DNA from: Paenibacillus melissococcoides
GTDB taxonomy: Bacteria > Bacillota > Bacilli > Paenibacillales > Paenibacillaceae
Length of the DNA stretch: 64,000 nucleotides
Reading direction: 5' to 3'
Assembly (NCBI GenBank): GCA_944800085.1
Contig: CALYLO010000014.1
Location: 1-64,000, forward strand
The position numbers were made by a program, and so were the translations under genes. Each line of letters begins with the position of its first letter. Within the stretch, counting starts at the first letter, position 1. Positions 1-7,719 of the stretch are shown piece after piece. The notes under the pieces are model-generated. The model did no database searches and was not told where the DNA came from. It saw nothing but the letters and a program-made list of their open reading frames with translations.

Positions 1-610
1 CCACTGCGAACAACTTCATGCGCTTGGCTGACGAATAGGGTTCAAATTCGCAAGCGCTTGGAAATTTGAGCTATACAAAGGCGCTTGCGTTTACTCGGAG
101 TGCCGGCAGAGGAACGGAGCAGGTCGCTGCCGAGAATGAGGATAAATCAGCACGAGAATTACAGAAGGTTATCAAAGAGAAAAAGCAGCTTGAGAAGCAG
201 TTTGAAGGCGGCGGAGAAGGAGCGCGCAGCCCTGCAGGAGCTCAACGAGAAGCTGAAGGAAGCGCAGGCGGATTTTGATGAGGAAGAAGAGGCGCGCCTG
301 AAGGCTGAAATTCAGGAGGCCAGACTCCGGATTAAACAGTTGGAGAAAGAGTTGAAGGAGAAGCCGATCGACGTGGCCGTGACGGAGAAGGTACCGGAAG
401 CCGTCGAGAAGGAGCTCGAGGAGCTGCGGGAAGGGTTCAGTCAAGCAGCGAGGGGACGATGAAGTTTCCGGGTACGCTTCGAGGCACTGTGGAGTGCTTT
501 AAGGGGCTGCTCGTGGCGCTCGATGAGGTAAAAGCAGCGGAGCCAGAACAAGGCGAGAAGTACACAGGAGCCGTAAGTGGCCTCATTAAAAAGATGGAAA
601 ACGGCTGTAA
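1..610 (+). pseudogene. DUF3102-family phage protein, degenerate
   Basis: Three reading frames together spell one DUF3102-like protein. They give GSNSQALGNLSYTKAL (about 40-88), LLGVPAEERS (about 91-120), VAAENEDKSARELQ (about 121-165), a long Lys/Glu coiled coil to about 440, and VECFKGLLVALDEVKAAEP (from about 490), ending near a TAA at 608-610. The frame changes at least four times and an in-frame TAG sits at 37-39 where a Tyr codon is expected. The N-terminus is outside the window. DUF3102 proteins are common in firmicute phage early regions; their role is unknown. Either the gene is decayed or this part of the sequence carries base-calling errors. Confidence 0.75.
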
Positions 611-627
611 AGGACTGAGGTGGCATC

Positions 628-2979
628 ATGGAACTAGATATATCATTCGGCAAGCACCGCGCGGATACGAATTGGAAGCCGGAATATCTGACGTGGGAGG
701 AGTTCGTCGATCGGCTGCGGAAGGTGCGGCGGACCGGAGACGATGGCGGAATACGACAAGATGCACAATATCGGCCGCGGCAAAGTCAAGGACGGGCCTG
801 CTTTCGTCGGCGGCCTCGTCCGTGGCGGGCGCCGAAAAAAAGAGAACGTCGACACTCGCAGCCTGATAACGTTGGACGTTGACCATGCTGACGACGACTT
901 CCTTTTCGCCGTGGAGCTTGTCCTGGGCGGGACTGCCTATGTGATCTATTCCACGCATAGCCACCGCCCGGACAACCCAAAATATAGGCTCATTGTGCCT
1001 GCTGATTCGTACCGATGAGCCCTGGACGATATACGCCGCTGTCAGCCTGCAGCAAGCTGGCTGACCAATATCGGCATGGATTTACTTTGACAAGACAGAC
1101 CTTCGACGTTCATCGGCTCATGTATTTACCATCATGTTCGGAAGGACGCGGAGCCGGTGCTGGGGGTCTACGAGGGCGAGCCGTTGGGTGTCGATGGCGT
1201 TTCTGGAGCAATATGAGGACTGGCATGACCCGACTTCAGTGGCCTCGGCATGAGGGCGATAAGGCGCTGCGGCAGACGGCCAAGCGGATGGAAGATCCAA
1301 GAGCCAAGCGAGGGGGTAGTAGGGGCGTTTCTGCCGGTGCTACTCCATCAGCGAAGCGATAGCCACGTTTCTGCCAGACGTATATGAGCCGGTCGATGAT
1401 AGCCTATCGCGATATACACATGTCGGCTCGACGAAGCCACGGCGGCCTTGTCATCTATGACGATGACACGTTCGCTTACTCCCATCATGAGAGTGATCCG
1501 GTCAAGCGGACGGGAGGTCCAACGCGTTCGACTTGGTCCGGCTGCACAAGTTTTGGCCAGTTGGACGATCGGGCCAGCGAGAAGACGAATGTCACGAAGC
1601 TGCCGAGCTATACGGCCATGCTGTCCTTTGCCACGCAGGATCCGAAAGTGAAGCGGGAGCGGCTGGCGGAACTGTCGGAGGACTTCGCGAGTACTGACGA
1701 GGAGGAAGAGGAGCCGGAGGACGACAGCTGGAAAGACGAGTTGGAATGTCATCCAAAGACCGGCTTCCCGCTCCCTACTGCTGGGAACGTCGAGCTTATC
1801 CTGACTCACGGCGTTTGGAAGGGTGTGCTCGCTTATGATGCGTTCGGCAATTCGGAAGTTATCCGGCGGCCGCTGCCGTGGCGGAACCTGGAGCGCCCGG
1901 GACGTCTCTATGAGCCGTGGCTAGGGGCCGATGATAAGCGGCTCCAGCATTGGTTCGCAAAAGTATTTACTATAAATTCAACCCGGACCATACAAAACGC
2001 CTTTACGGAGGTTGTTCATAAAAATACCTTTCACCCGATCAAGGCTTACGTGGAGAGCACGGAGTGGGACGGCGTGCCGCGTGCGGAACGTATATTCGTG
2101 ACATATCTCGGCGCCGCCGATTCGCATTACACGCGGCAGGTTACGCGCAAGATGCTGCTGGCGGCCGTGGCCCGGCTGTATCGGCCAGGCTGCAAGTTTG
2201 ATCAGATGCTTGTGCTTGTTGGCCCCCAAGGAGCTGGGAAGAGCTCTCTGCTGGCGAAGCTGGGACGGGAATGGTTTAGCGACAGCCTGCGGACGTTCGA
2301 AAATAAGGAAGCCGGCGAGCATCTGCAGAACGGCTGGATATTTGAGATTGGCGAGCTGTCGGCCATGAAGAGGACGGAAGTCGAAGAGGTCAAGGCGTTT
2401 TTGTCCAAGACAGAAGACCGGTATCGGGTGGCCTATGATCGGCAGGTGTCGGAGTTCCCACGGAAATGCGTCTTCTTCGGGACCACGAACACGCGGGACT
2501 TTCTGAGGGACGCGACCGGGAACCGCCGCTTCTGGCCGGTGGAGGTTGTCCCGGAACGGGCGGAGTACAGCCACTGGGACCACTTGACCGACGAGGTGGT
2601 ACGGCAAATATGGGCGGAGGTTTTGAGCTGGTTCAAGGCGGGGGAATCCTTGGAGCTGGACAGCGAGGCCCGCATGGAGGCAGAGCGGCAGCAAGCGGCA
2701 CATATGGAGTCTGATCCGCGTGAAGGACTCATTCAGGAATGGCTGGAGTCTCCTATCGAAGATGAATGGGAGGATGAGCCAACGGAGCAACTGCGGGATC
2801 GTGTGTGCGCGGCCCAGATATGGACCGAGTGCCTGGGGAAGCGCAGAGGGGATATGAAGCCGTGGGACGGCAAGGACATCATGGATATCATGCGTCGCAT
2901 CCCAGGATGGGCTGAACGTCCGGGAAAGGCGAAAGTTCCAGGATACGGTGTCCAGCGTGTTTTTGAGCGGTTGCCGTAA
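628..2979 (+). pseudogene. VapE-like phage primase/helicase, frameshifted in its N-terminal third
   Basis: It starts at ATG 628 behind GAGGTGG. Successive frames encode one virulence-associated-E type protein: TNWKPEYLTWEEFVDRL (628 frame), SLITLDVDHADDDF (743 frame, acidic primase-like motif), FDVHRLMYLPSC, EGDKALRQTAKRM and SHGGLVIYDDDTFAYSHHE. The frame is then uninterrupted from about 1570 to the stop. The intact part holds the ATPase: Walker A GPQGAGKSS (about 2220), Walker B WIFEIGEL (about 2335), sensor FFGTTN (about 2476) and an arginine-finger-like RRFWPV (about 2524). In phages the family supplies primase and helicase functions for replication. At least six frame changes lie between 628 and 1570. 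A correct read would give roughly 780 aa. Confidence 0.75.
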
Positions 2980-3115
2980 ATGGTTGCCGAGGGGTTGCCA
3001 AGGTTGCCGTCAGCATTTGCCGAGGTTGCCAATAGGTTGCCGGGAAAATCGGATTACGGCAACCGCCAGACACCAGCCATACCAAGGGTTCCGGGCGACA
3101 GTTGCCGAAGTTGCC
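2970..3115 (+). repeat. GTTGCC iteron cluster, candidate phage replication origin
   Basis: GTTGCC occurs at 2970, 2983, 2994, 3003, 3025, 3036, 3101 and 3110, with a variant TTTGCC at 3016 and one inverted copy (GGCAAC) at 3058. Start-to-start spacing within the runs is 9, 11 or 13 bp. The cluster begins in the last codons of the primase gene and runs across its stop into the gap. It is followed by an AT-richer stretch with two inverted repeats (CTCCTT/AAGGAG at 3121-3139; GCATAGGGG/CCCCTATGC at 3149-3190). Iterons beside a replication-protein gene plus an AT-rich stem-loop region are the usual look of a phage origin. Function is inferred. Confidence 0.5.
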
Positions 3116-3257
3116 GTAATCTCCTTAATAGTAAAGGAGTTATTAATAGCATAGGGGCTAATGGTTATATGGATCCTATGCCCCCTATGCTATATAGCGA
3201 TTCTAACAGTACGCGTGCGTGAAGGGCAAAACGGCAACGGATTTTAGGAGGTTTGAT

Positions 3258-3539
3258 ATGAGAGAGTCAACACTGGAACGCCGACTGGAGCGGGAGGTAA
3301 AGCGCATAGGCGGGAGGGCCCCGAAATGGGTAAGTCCCGGGAATCGAGGTGTGCCTGACCGGCTTGTTATCCTGCCAGGCGGCAGAACCGTATATGTCGA
3401 AATGAAAGCGCCGGGGAAGCCATTGCAGCCCTTACAGCAGAAATGGGCAAAGACGCTGCGGAAGTTGGGCCATGAGGTTTACAAGATTGATTCTAACGAT
3501 GACATAGATAGATTCATCGCCGAGGTGAGCAGAGAGTGA
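3258..3539 (+). CDS. VRR-NUC domain nuclease
   Basis: A 93-aa protein. The start is ATG 3258 behind TTAGGAGG; an upstream in-frame start exists but lacks a ribosome-binding site. The core GVPDRLVILPGGRTVYVEMKAPG is the VRR-NUC fold signature: Asp in GVPDR, then the V-E-x-K strand (VEMKAPG), the metal-binding elements of PD-(D/E)XK nucleases. Stand-alone VRR-NUC proteins of 90-110 aa are widespread in firmicute phages beside an SNF2-type helicase, as here, where the stop overlaps the next start (GTGA). They probably act together in phage DNA recombination or replication; the exact substrate is not known. Confidence 0.88.
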   Translation: MRESTLERRLEREVKRIGGRAPKWVSPGNRGVPDRLVILPGGRTVYVEMKAPGKPLQPLQQKWAKTLRKLGHEVYKIDSNDDIDRFIAEVSRE

Positions 3540-4912
3540 AGTATAAGCCGCACCAGTACCAGGAGTATGCGACGTCCCGCATCCTTGATACACCTTATAT
3601 CGCGTTGTTCCTAGAGATGGGTCTTGGGAAAACGGTATCGACTTTGACGGCGATCGACCTGCTGTTGAACGACTACTTCGACGCCGCCCGCGTGTTGGTC
3701 ATTGCGCCGTTGCGCGTGGCTGACGATACCTGGGCGCGAGAGATTGAGAAGTGGGATCATCTTCGACACCTACGCATTAGCAAAGTTCTTGGCTCCGCAT
3801 TGCAACGGAGGAAGGCATTAAAGGCCGAAGCTGATATCTACGTCATCAATCGCGAGAATGTGGAGTGGCTGGTCGGGGAATATGGCAGCAAGTGGCCGTT
3901 CGATACGGTGGTCATTGACGAGGTGTCGAGTTTTAAAAATCCACAGGCCAAGAGGTTTAAAGCCCTTCGACGCGTCCGGCCGCTGATGAAGCGAGTCATC
4001 GGCCTGACTGGAACACCGGCACCGAACAGCCTTATGGATTTGTGGGCCCCGGTTTATCTACTCGACCAAGGTGAGCGCCTTGGTAAGACGATAACGGGCT
4101 ATCGCGAACGGTATTTTACACCCGGCGAAAGGAGCGGCCATGTCGTGTACAACTGGAAGCAGAAAAAGGAGTCAGAACAGCACATATACGAGGCAATTAG
4201 CGATATCGCAGTAAGCATGAAGGCCGAGGACTGGCTGAAGCTACCGGAACGCATCGACCGGACCGTACCGGTTAAGATGACGGTTAAGGCTAGGGAACTT
4301 TACGAGAAGCTTGAGGAGGACCTGCTGCTGGAGTACGTCGACGCTGACGTGGTAGCAAGCACCGCAGCCGTGCTGAGTAACAAGCTGCTGCAAATGGCTT
4401 CCGGTGCCGTCTATGACGAGGAGCGCGGCGTTAAGATGATCCATGACGCCAAGCTGGAGGCACTGGAGGATATCATCGAGGCGGCGCAGGGCAAGCCGGT
4501 CATGGTGTTTTACAACTACCAGCACAGTCTATCCCGGATTCAAGAGCGGTTCCCGCAAGCCCGGGTATTGCGTAAAGGGAAAGACGGAAACGAGGACATC
4601 CGGGCCTGGAACAACGACGAGATCCCGCTTCTGCTTCTGCATCCGAAGAGCGCCGGCCATGGCCTCAACTTGCAGGAGTCGAGCTGTCAGACCGTGGTCT
4701 GGTACGACCAGATATGGAGCCTCGAGGAGGACCAGCAGGCGAACGCCCGTGTCCATCGGCAGGGTCAGACTCGGAGCATCGTCGTCATGCGGCTGGTGGC
4801 AGAGGGCACGATGGACGAGGAAGCTGTAGCAGCCTTGGAGCGAAAGGCAGACGGCCAGGAGGCCCTTATGCAGGCAGTCAAAGCGAGAATAGAGCGGATT
4901 AAAAGTGCATAA
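3536..4912 (+). CDS. SNF2-family DEAD/DEAH helicase, phage type
   Basis: A 458-aa superfamily 2 ATPase starting at GTG 3536, translationally coupled to the nuclease by a GTGA overlap. Motif I is GLGKT (residues 29-33), motif II IDEVS (about 127-131) and motif III LTGTP (157-161). The C-terminal helicase half has SAGHGLNLQ and the arginine-finger motif QANARVHRQGQ before EEAVAALERKADGQEAL. These are the hallmarks of short SNF2-like translocases in phage replication modules. It presumably remodels protein-DNA complexes or branched DNA together with the VRR-NUC nuclease. No extra DNA-binding domain is visible. Confidence 0.9.
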   Translation: MKYKPHQYQEYATSRILDTPYIALFLEMGLGKTVSTLTAIDLLLNDYFDAARVLVIAPLRVADDTWAREIEKWDHLRHLRISKVLGSALQRRKALKAEADIYVINRENVEWLVGEYGSKWPFDTVVIDEVSSFKNPQAKRFKALRRVRPLMKRVIGLTGTPAPNSLMDLWAPVYLLDQGERLGKTITGYRERYFTPGERSGHVVYNWKQKKESEQHIYEAISDIAVSMKAEDWLKLPERIDRTVPVKMTVKARELYEKLEEDLLLEYVDADVVASTAAVLSNKLLQMASGAVYDEERGVKMIHDAKLEALEDIIEAAQGKPVMVFYNYQHSLSRIQERFPQARVLRKGKDGNEDIRAWNNDEIPLLLLHPKSAGHGLNLQESSCQTVVWYDQIWSLEEDQQANARVHRQGQTRSIVVMRLVAEGTMDEEAVAALERKADGQEALMQAVKARIERIKSA

Positions 4913-4913
4913 T

Positions 4914-4927
4914 CCCAAGCGCTTGGG
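4914..4927. promoter_or_regulatory. 14-bp perfect palindrome CCCAAGCGCTTGGG
   Basis: A perfect inverted repeat sits two bases after the helicase stop codon and about 25 bp before the start of the late-regulator gene (4954). The core AAGCGCTT resembles LacI/CcpA-family operators. The short gap and the position in front of a regulator suggest an operator or a small transcript end, but there is no T-tract, so it is not a simple terminator. Confidence 0.4.
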
Positions 4928-4953
4928 AATTTCAATTACAGGGGTGACTCATA

Positions 4954-5598
4954 ATGACAAATTTAGCGAAGCAGGAAACGGCCGACCAACACGCATTAGA
5001 GCAGCTGCTTGCATATAAGCGGCTATTAACGCGGATCAAGGTCTTGGAGACGTACCCCGTAACAGGGGGGATTTTGTTAAGGACCATTGCGGGAGACGAT
5101 CGCCTTCAAGAGCTTCACAAAAAATTACGAGGGCTACCGTCATACATGTATTTGACAAAACATGAACAGCGAATAGAGCAAACAGCGCACGCTTATTTGA
5201 CTCGGTATCCTGCCGGGACCCAAGCACAGCTAAACGAAGTCAGACAATGCGTAGGGAATGACGTGGAGGATGACAAATTGCTGAAAGAACTTGCTGGGAA
5301 GATCCAAAAGGTAATCGACGCACGCGGCGGCGGGCAGGTGGACGATTTCGAGGGGGTTCTGGAGCGCATAAGCGAGCTGCAGGAGCTCGAAGCACAGAAG
5401 CAGTATTTTGAATCCACTGTGGAAACGTTAGGCGGTAAGTTCGGTCGAATACTTCGCCTTCAGTACATTGAGTTTAAAGAGCCGATGGATATCGCAGATG
5501 AGATGGGGATATCACTCCCAACCCTGTACAAGTGGCGTCGGCAGGCCCTTGCGGCATATGGTAAATTGATTAGCGGCCTTGTACCAATAAAAATATGA
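4954..5598 (+). CDS. ArpU/DUF1492-like phage transcriptional regulator
   Basis: 214 aa, start ATG 4954 behind AGGGGTGA. The N-terminal two thirds are helical (ELQELEAQKQYFESTVETL). The C-terminus is a sigma-region-4-like helix-turn-helix: LRLQYIEFKEPMDIADEMGISLPTLYKWRRQAL (shown here as motif, residues about 170-203), with IADEMGIS-x-PTLYKWRRQ as the recognition helices. Proteins of this type sit directly before the terminase block in many firmicute phages and control late genes (ArpU, LtrC-like). Position here, just upstream of the packaging genes, fits that role. Alternative: a general sigma-like DUF1492 protein of unknown target. Confidence 0.75.
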   Translation: MTNLAKQETADQHALEQLLAYKRLLTRIKVLETYPVTGGILLRTIAGDDRLQELHKKLRGLPSYMYLTKHEQRIEQTAHAYLTRYPAGTQAQLNEVRQCVGNDVEDDKLLKELAGKIQKVIDARGGGQVDDFEGVLERISELQELEAQKQYFESTVETLGGKFGRILRLQYIEFKEPMDIADEMGISLPTLYKWRRQALAAYGKLISGLVPIKI

Positions 5599-5710
5599 GA
5601 AAATAATGATAAAAAATCGATAGTAGAACGAGACGACAACCCCGTTTTACCCGTGGTATTATGGTAGTGTGAAATAATTGTACCTAACGTTATTGTCTCC
5701 TTTCACCATA

Positions 5711-5738
5711 GCCGCCTCCTTTGTGGGGGCGGTATTCT
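5711..5738 (+). terminator. Hairpin terminator before the accessory block
   Basis: Stem GCCGCCTCC/GGGGGCGGT around a short TTTGT loop, followed by TATTCTTATT. It ends the early/regulator transcript or attenuates into gene 5793. The rest of the 194-bp gap (5599-5792) is AT-rich and may hold the late promoter, but I see no convincing -35/-10 pair. Confidence 0.55.
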
Positions 5739-5792
5739 TATTGGCAGGATTTTCATTTCTTTTGTCGAAGAATGAAGAAGGGAGGCGAGACA

Positions 5793-6410
5793 ATGAAATT
5801 TACTATTAATGTTGCAAGAGCAATAATTGAAACACATCGGCTTAAGAAAGATGGAAAGTTCGGGCCAATCCCAAAACCTTATAAAATTTTAGAAGAAGAC
5901 GATATGACTTTTAACTCGAAACTGGAAGCAGAGGAATATATCCACAGAAAAGAAGAATGGGTAGTTGACGATGGAATAACGGTAAAGGTAGGAGGAGCTA
6001 AGGGGTTAACAGATCCCAGCATACATATAAGAGCACATCGTGTGACAAAGCCTAAGAATATGCTGTTTACTAAGGATGAACTAAGAGACATATTAAAAAG
6101 TGGGGACGATAGCAAGAATAACGTTCTGATAATAGATTGGGATGGAACAGTAAAACTTATCCCTTTCAGATCGGTTGCAGAATTGCGCGATGGATACGCA
6201 GTCAGGTTAGAAAGTTACCTAGCTGGCAATAGCTATGTGGGCGCAAAGAGTAGGTTAAACCATTTATCAAGTACCTACTCCACACTTTTGGCAGGGTGGC
6301 TTAGCCATTTGGAATCACATGACGAGGTATATAGGGACTACCCTCCTGTCGAAAGTGATGAAGAGCTAATTTCAAAAATAAAAGAAGTATACGAAAATAT
6401 GGTTTTTTAA
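5793..6410 (+). CDS. Hypothetical protein, low-GC accessory gene
   Basis: 205 aa. ATG 5793 was chosen because GGAGG lies 8 nt upstream; a longer frame from 5721 has no site. I do not recognise a family. The protein is soluble, with no signal or membrane segment: an N-terminal Lys-rich part, a middle KNVLIIDWDGTVKLIPF element that looks like two beta strands (about 110-126), and a helical C-terminus ending ELISKIKEVYENMVF. The gene is clearly AT-richer than the surrounding phage genes and is boxed by terminators on both sides (5711 and 6415), so it is probably an independently acquired 'moron' expressed on its own. Confidence 0.7.
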   Translation: MKFTINVARAIIETHRLKKDGKFGPIPKPYKILEEDDMTFNSKLEAEEYIHRKEEWVVDDGITVKVGGAKGLTDPSIHIRAHRVTKPKNMLFTKDELRDILKSGDDSKNNVLIIDWDGTVKLIPFRSVAELRDGYAVRLESYLAGNSYVGAKSRLNHLSSTYSTLLAGWLSHLESHDEVYRDYPPVESDEELISKIKEVYENMVF

Positions 6411-6414
6411 CAAT

Positions 6415-6438
6415 AAGCACCCTTCGCGGTGCTTTTTC
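6415..6438 (+). terminator. Terminator after the accessory gene
   Basis: Stem AAGCACC/GGTGCTT with a 6-nt loop and TTTTT tail, starting 5 nt after the stop codon of the preceding gene. Confidence 0.8.
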
Positions 6439-6450
6439 TATTTTCACTGC

Positions 6451-6480
6451 TTGACTATGTGATACTATATGTGATATCAT
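6451..6480 (+). promoter_or_regulatory. hicAB promoter with TATGTGATA direct repeats
   Basis: TTGACT (6451-6456), an 18-bp spacer and TATCAT (6475-6480) form a good sigma-A promoter 19 bp before the hicA start. Two identical 9-mers TATGTGATA (6456-6464 and 6468-6476) lie 12 bp apart across the spacer. They are probably the operator for the DNA-binding C-terminal domain of HicB, as HicAB operons are autoregulated. Confidence 0.65.
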
Positions 6481-6498
6481 AATTACAGGAGGTGAAAC

Positions 6499-6735
6499 AT
6501 GGCTAAGATAGAAAAACTCGTCAATAAAATGATGAGGAAACCAAAAGGGATAACCTTTCAAGAGGTGAAAAAAGCCCTTGAACACGCCGGATACATAGAA
6601 GTGAGAATAGTCGGTTCTCACCATCATTTCCGAAACGCGCAAGGGCTTTTAACCACCGTGAAGCGCGAGAATCCAGTCCATCCAAAGGCTGTGGAAGATG
6701 CGCTTACGAGGTTGAACAAGCATAAGGGGGAGTAA
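6499..6735 (+). CDS. hicA: HicA-family mRNA interferase toxin
   Basis: 78 aa, start ATG 6499 behind AGGAGGTG. The double-stranded-RNA-binding-like HicA fold is shown by FQEVKKALEHAGYIEVRIVGSHHHFRNAQG (motif region residues about 21-50), with the active-site His in GSHHHF, and HPKAVEDALTRLNKH at the end. HicA toxins are small ribonucleases that block translation and are neutralised by HicB from the following gene. The pair sits between the late regulator and the terminase, with its own promoter and terminator, so it is a cargo module that may stabilise the prophage or act against superinfecting phages. Confidence 0.88.
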   Translation: MAKIEKLVNKMMRKPKGITFQEVKKALEHAGYIEVRIVGSHHHFRNAQGLLTTVKRENPVHPKAVEDALTRLNKHKGE

Positions 6736-6769
6736 TTCCCCTTATGTCCCCTATCTTAAGCCAAACATT

Positions 6770-7111
6770 ATGGAAAAGCAAAAGGATCTCAATTATTACC
6801 TGAGCCTGCCATATACCTTTCAAGTAAAGCGTACAGAGGATGGCTATTGGGCATCGGTCAAAGAGCTGGATGGCTGTCATACGTCCGGTAACACGTGGGA
6901 AGAGGCATATAAGGATCTTCAAGAAGTATTTAAAACGCACATTGAAATAAAGCTGGAGTACGGTGATCCTATTCCGGAACCAGAAGACGAGGAATACAGC
7001 GGAAAGTTCCTTGTTCGCATGCCGAAGTCCTTACATCGACACTTGGCGGAGAAGGCAGCGGCCGAAAATGTGTCATTAAATCAATACGCGCTTTATAAAT
7101 TGAGTCGCTGA
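6770..7111 (+). CDS. hicB: HicB-family antitoxin
   Basis: 113 aa. The N-terminal HicB fold reads YTFQVKRTEDGYWASVKELDG-CHTSG-NTWEEAYKDLQEVFKTHIE (residues about 16-58), a degenerate RNase-H-like fold that binds the toxin. The C-terminal FLVRMPKSLHRHLAEKAAAENVSLNQYALYKLSR is a ribbon-helix-helix DNA-binding domain (about 83-113). It follows hicA with a 34-bp gap, the toxin-first order normal for this family. The RHH domain probably binds the TATGTGATA repeats upstream of hicA. Confidence 0.88.
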   Translation: MEKQKDLNYYLSLPYTFQVKRTEDGYWASVKELDGCHTSGNTWEEAYKDLQEVFKTHIEIKLEYGDPIPEPEDEEYSGKFLVRMPKSLHRHLAEKAAAENVSLNQYALYKLSR

Positions 7112-7130
7112 CAGAGTTCAGCGGCTTTTC
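7103..7130 (+). terminator. Terminator after hicB
   Basis: Stem AGTCGCTG/CAGCGGCT (one G-U pair) followed by TTTT. The first arm overlaps the last codons of hicB. It closes the toxin-antitoxin unit before the packaging genes. Confidence 0.65.
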
Positions 7131-7155
7131 CATATCACCGAAAGGAGTTGATAAC

Positions 7156-7719
7156 ATGGCATTGACGGCCAAGCAGAAGGCATTTGTGCAAGAGTACCTG
7201 ATAGACCTCAATGCCACACAGGCGGCAATCAGGGCGGGGTATAGCGCGAAAACGGCGCGGAAGATAGGGGCGGAGAACCTGACAAAACCAGACATCCAGA
7301 AGGCGATTCAAGAGGCGATGGAACGACGAGAGAAGCGGACGGAGATAACCCAGGATAGGGTATTGCAAGAACTTGCGAAGATCGGCTTTGCGGACATTAA
7401 AAGCTATCTCTCGTTCCGGACTGAACGCGCAGTGGTTGGCTATGAAACTGTGGACGATGAGGAGGTTCCAGTGTTTGGCTATCAAGACGTGATCGAGCTG
7501 AAGCCGAGCGACCAGGTGGACGGTGCGGTTATCTCTGAGGTTAAGCACACGAGGGAAGGCATCGCCTTCAAGCTCCATGACAAGGTGTCAGCGCTGGAGA
7601 AGATTGGCCGACATCTTGGTATGTTCAAGGACAAGGTGGAGCACAGCGGTAGTATGGATGTGAACCCGCTTCAGGGCCTGACCACCGACGAACTACGGAA
7701 GTTGATTCGCAATGGTTGA
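7156..7719 (+). CDS. terS: Phage terminase small subunit
   Basis: 187 aa, start ATG 7156 behind AAAGGAG. The N-terminal LTAKQKAFVQEYLIDLNATQAAIRAGYSAKTARKIGAE is the classic Terminase_2 helix-turn-helix (residues 3-40) that recognises the packaging site. A coiled segment (IQEAMERREKRTEITQDRVLQELAKI) serves oligomerisation. The C-terminus, LTTDELRKLIRNG, is the usual large-subunit contact. It overlaps the large subunit by 8 nt. Confidence 0.93.
   Translation: MALTAKQKAFVQEYLIDLNATQAAIRAGYSAKTARKIGAENLTKPDIQKAIQEAMERREKRTEITQDRVLQELAKIGFADIKSYLSFRTERAVVGYETVDDEEVPVFGYQDVIELKPSDQVDGAVISEVKHTREGIAFKLHDKVSALEKIGRHLGMFKDKVEHSGSMDVNPLQGLTTDELRKLIRNG

Noticed and set aside
51..60. CAAGCGCTTG palindrome, similar to the one at 4914
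   Set aside because: It is fully explained by codons for the conserved QALG of DUF3102, so it is probably coincidence.
1978..2790. A 270-codon - strand frame opposite the VapE ATPase
   Set aside because: GC-rich antisense shadow; the + strand contains Walker motifs.
2980..3222. An 80-codon frame after the primase stop
   Set aside because: Its Leu-Pro-rich composition follows from the GTTGCC repeats; no binding site. Kept only as the alternative explanation for the iteron region.
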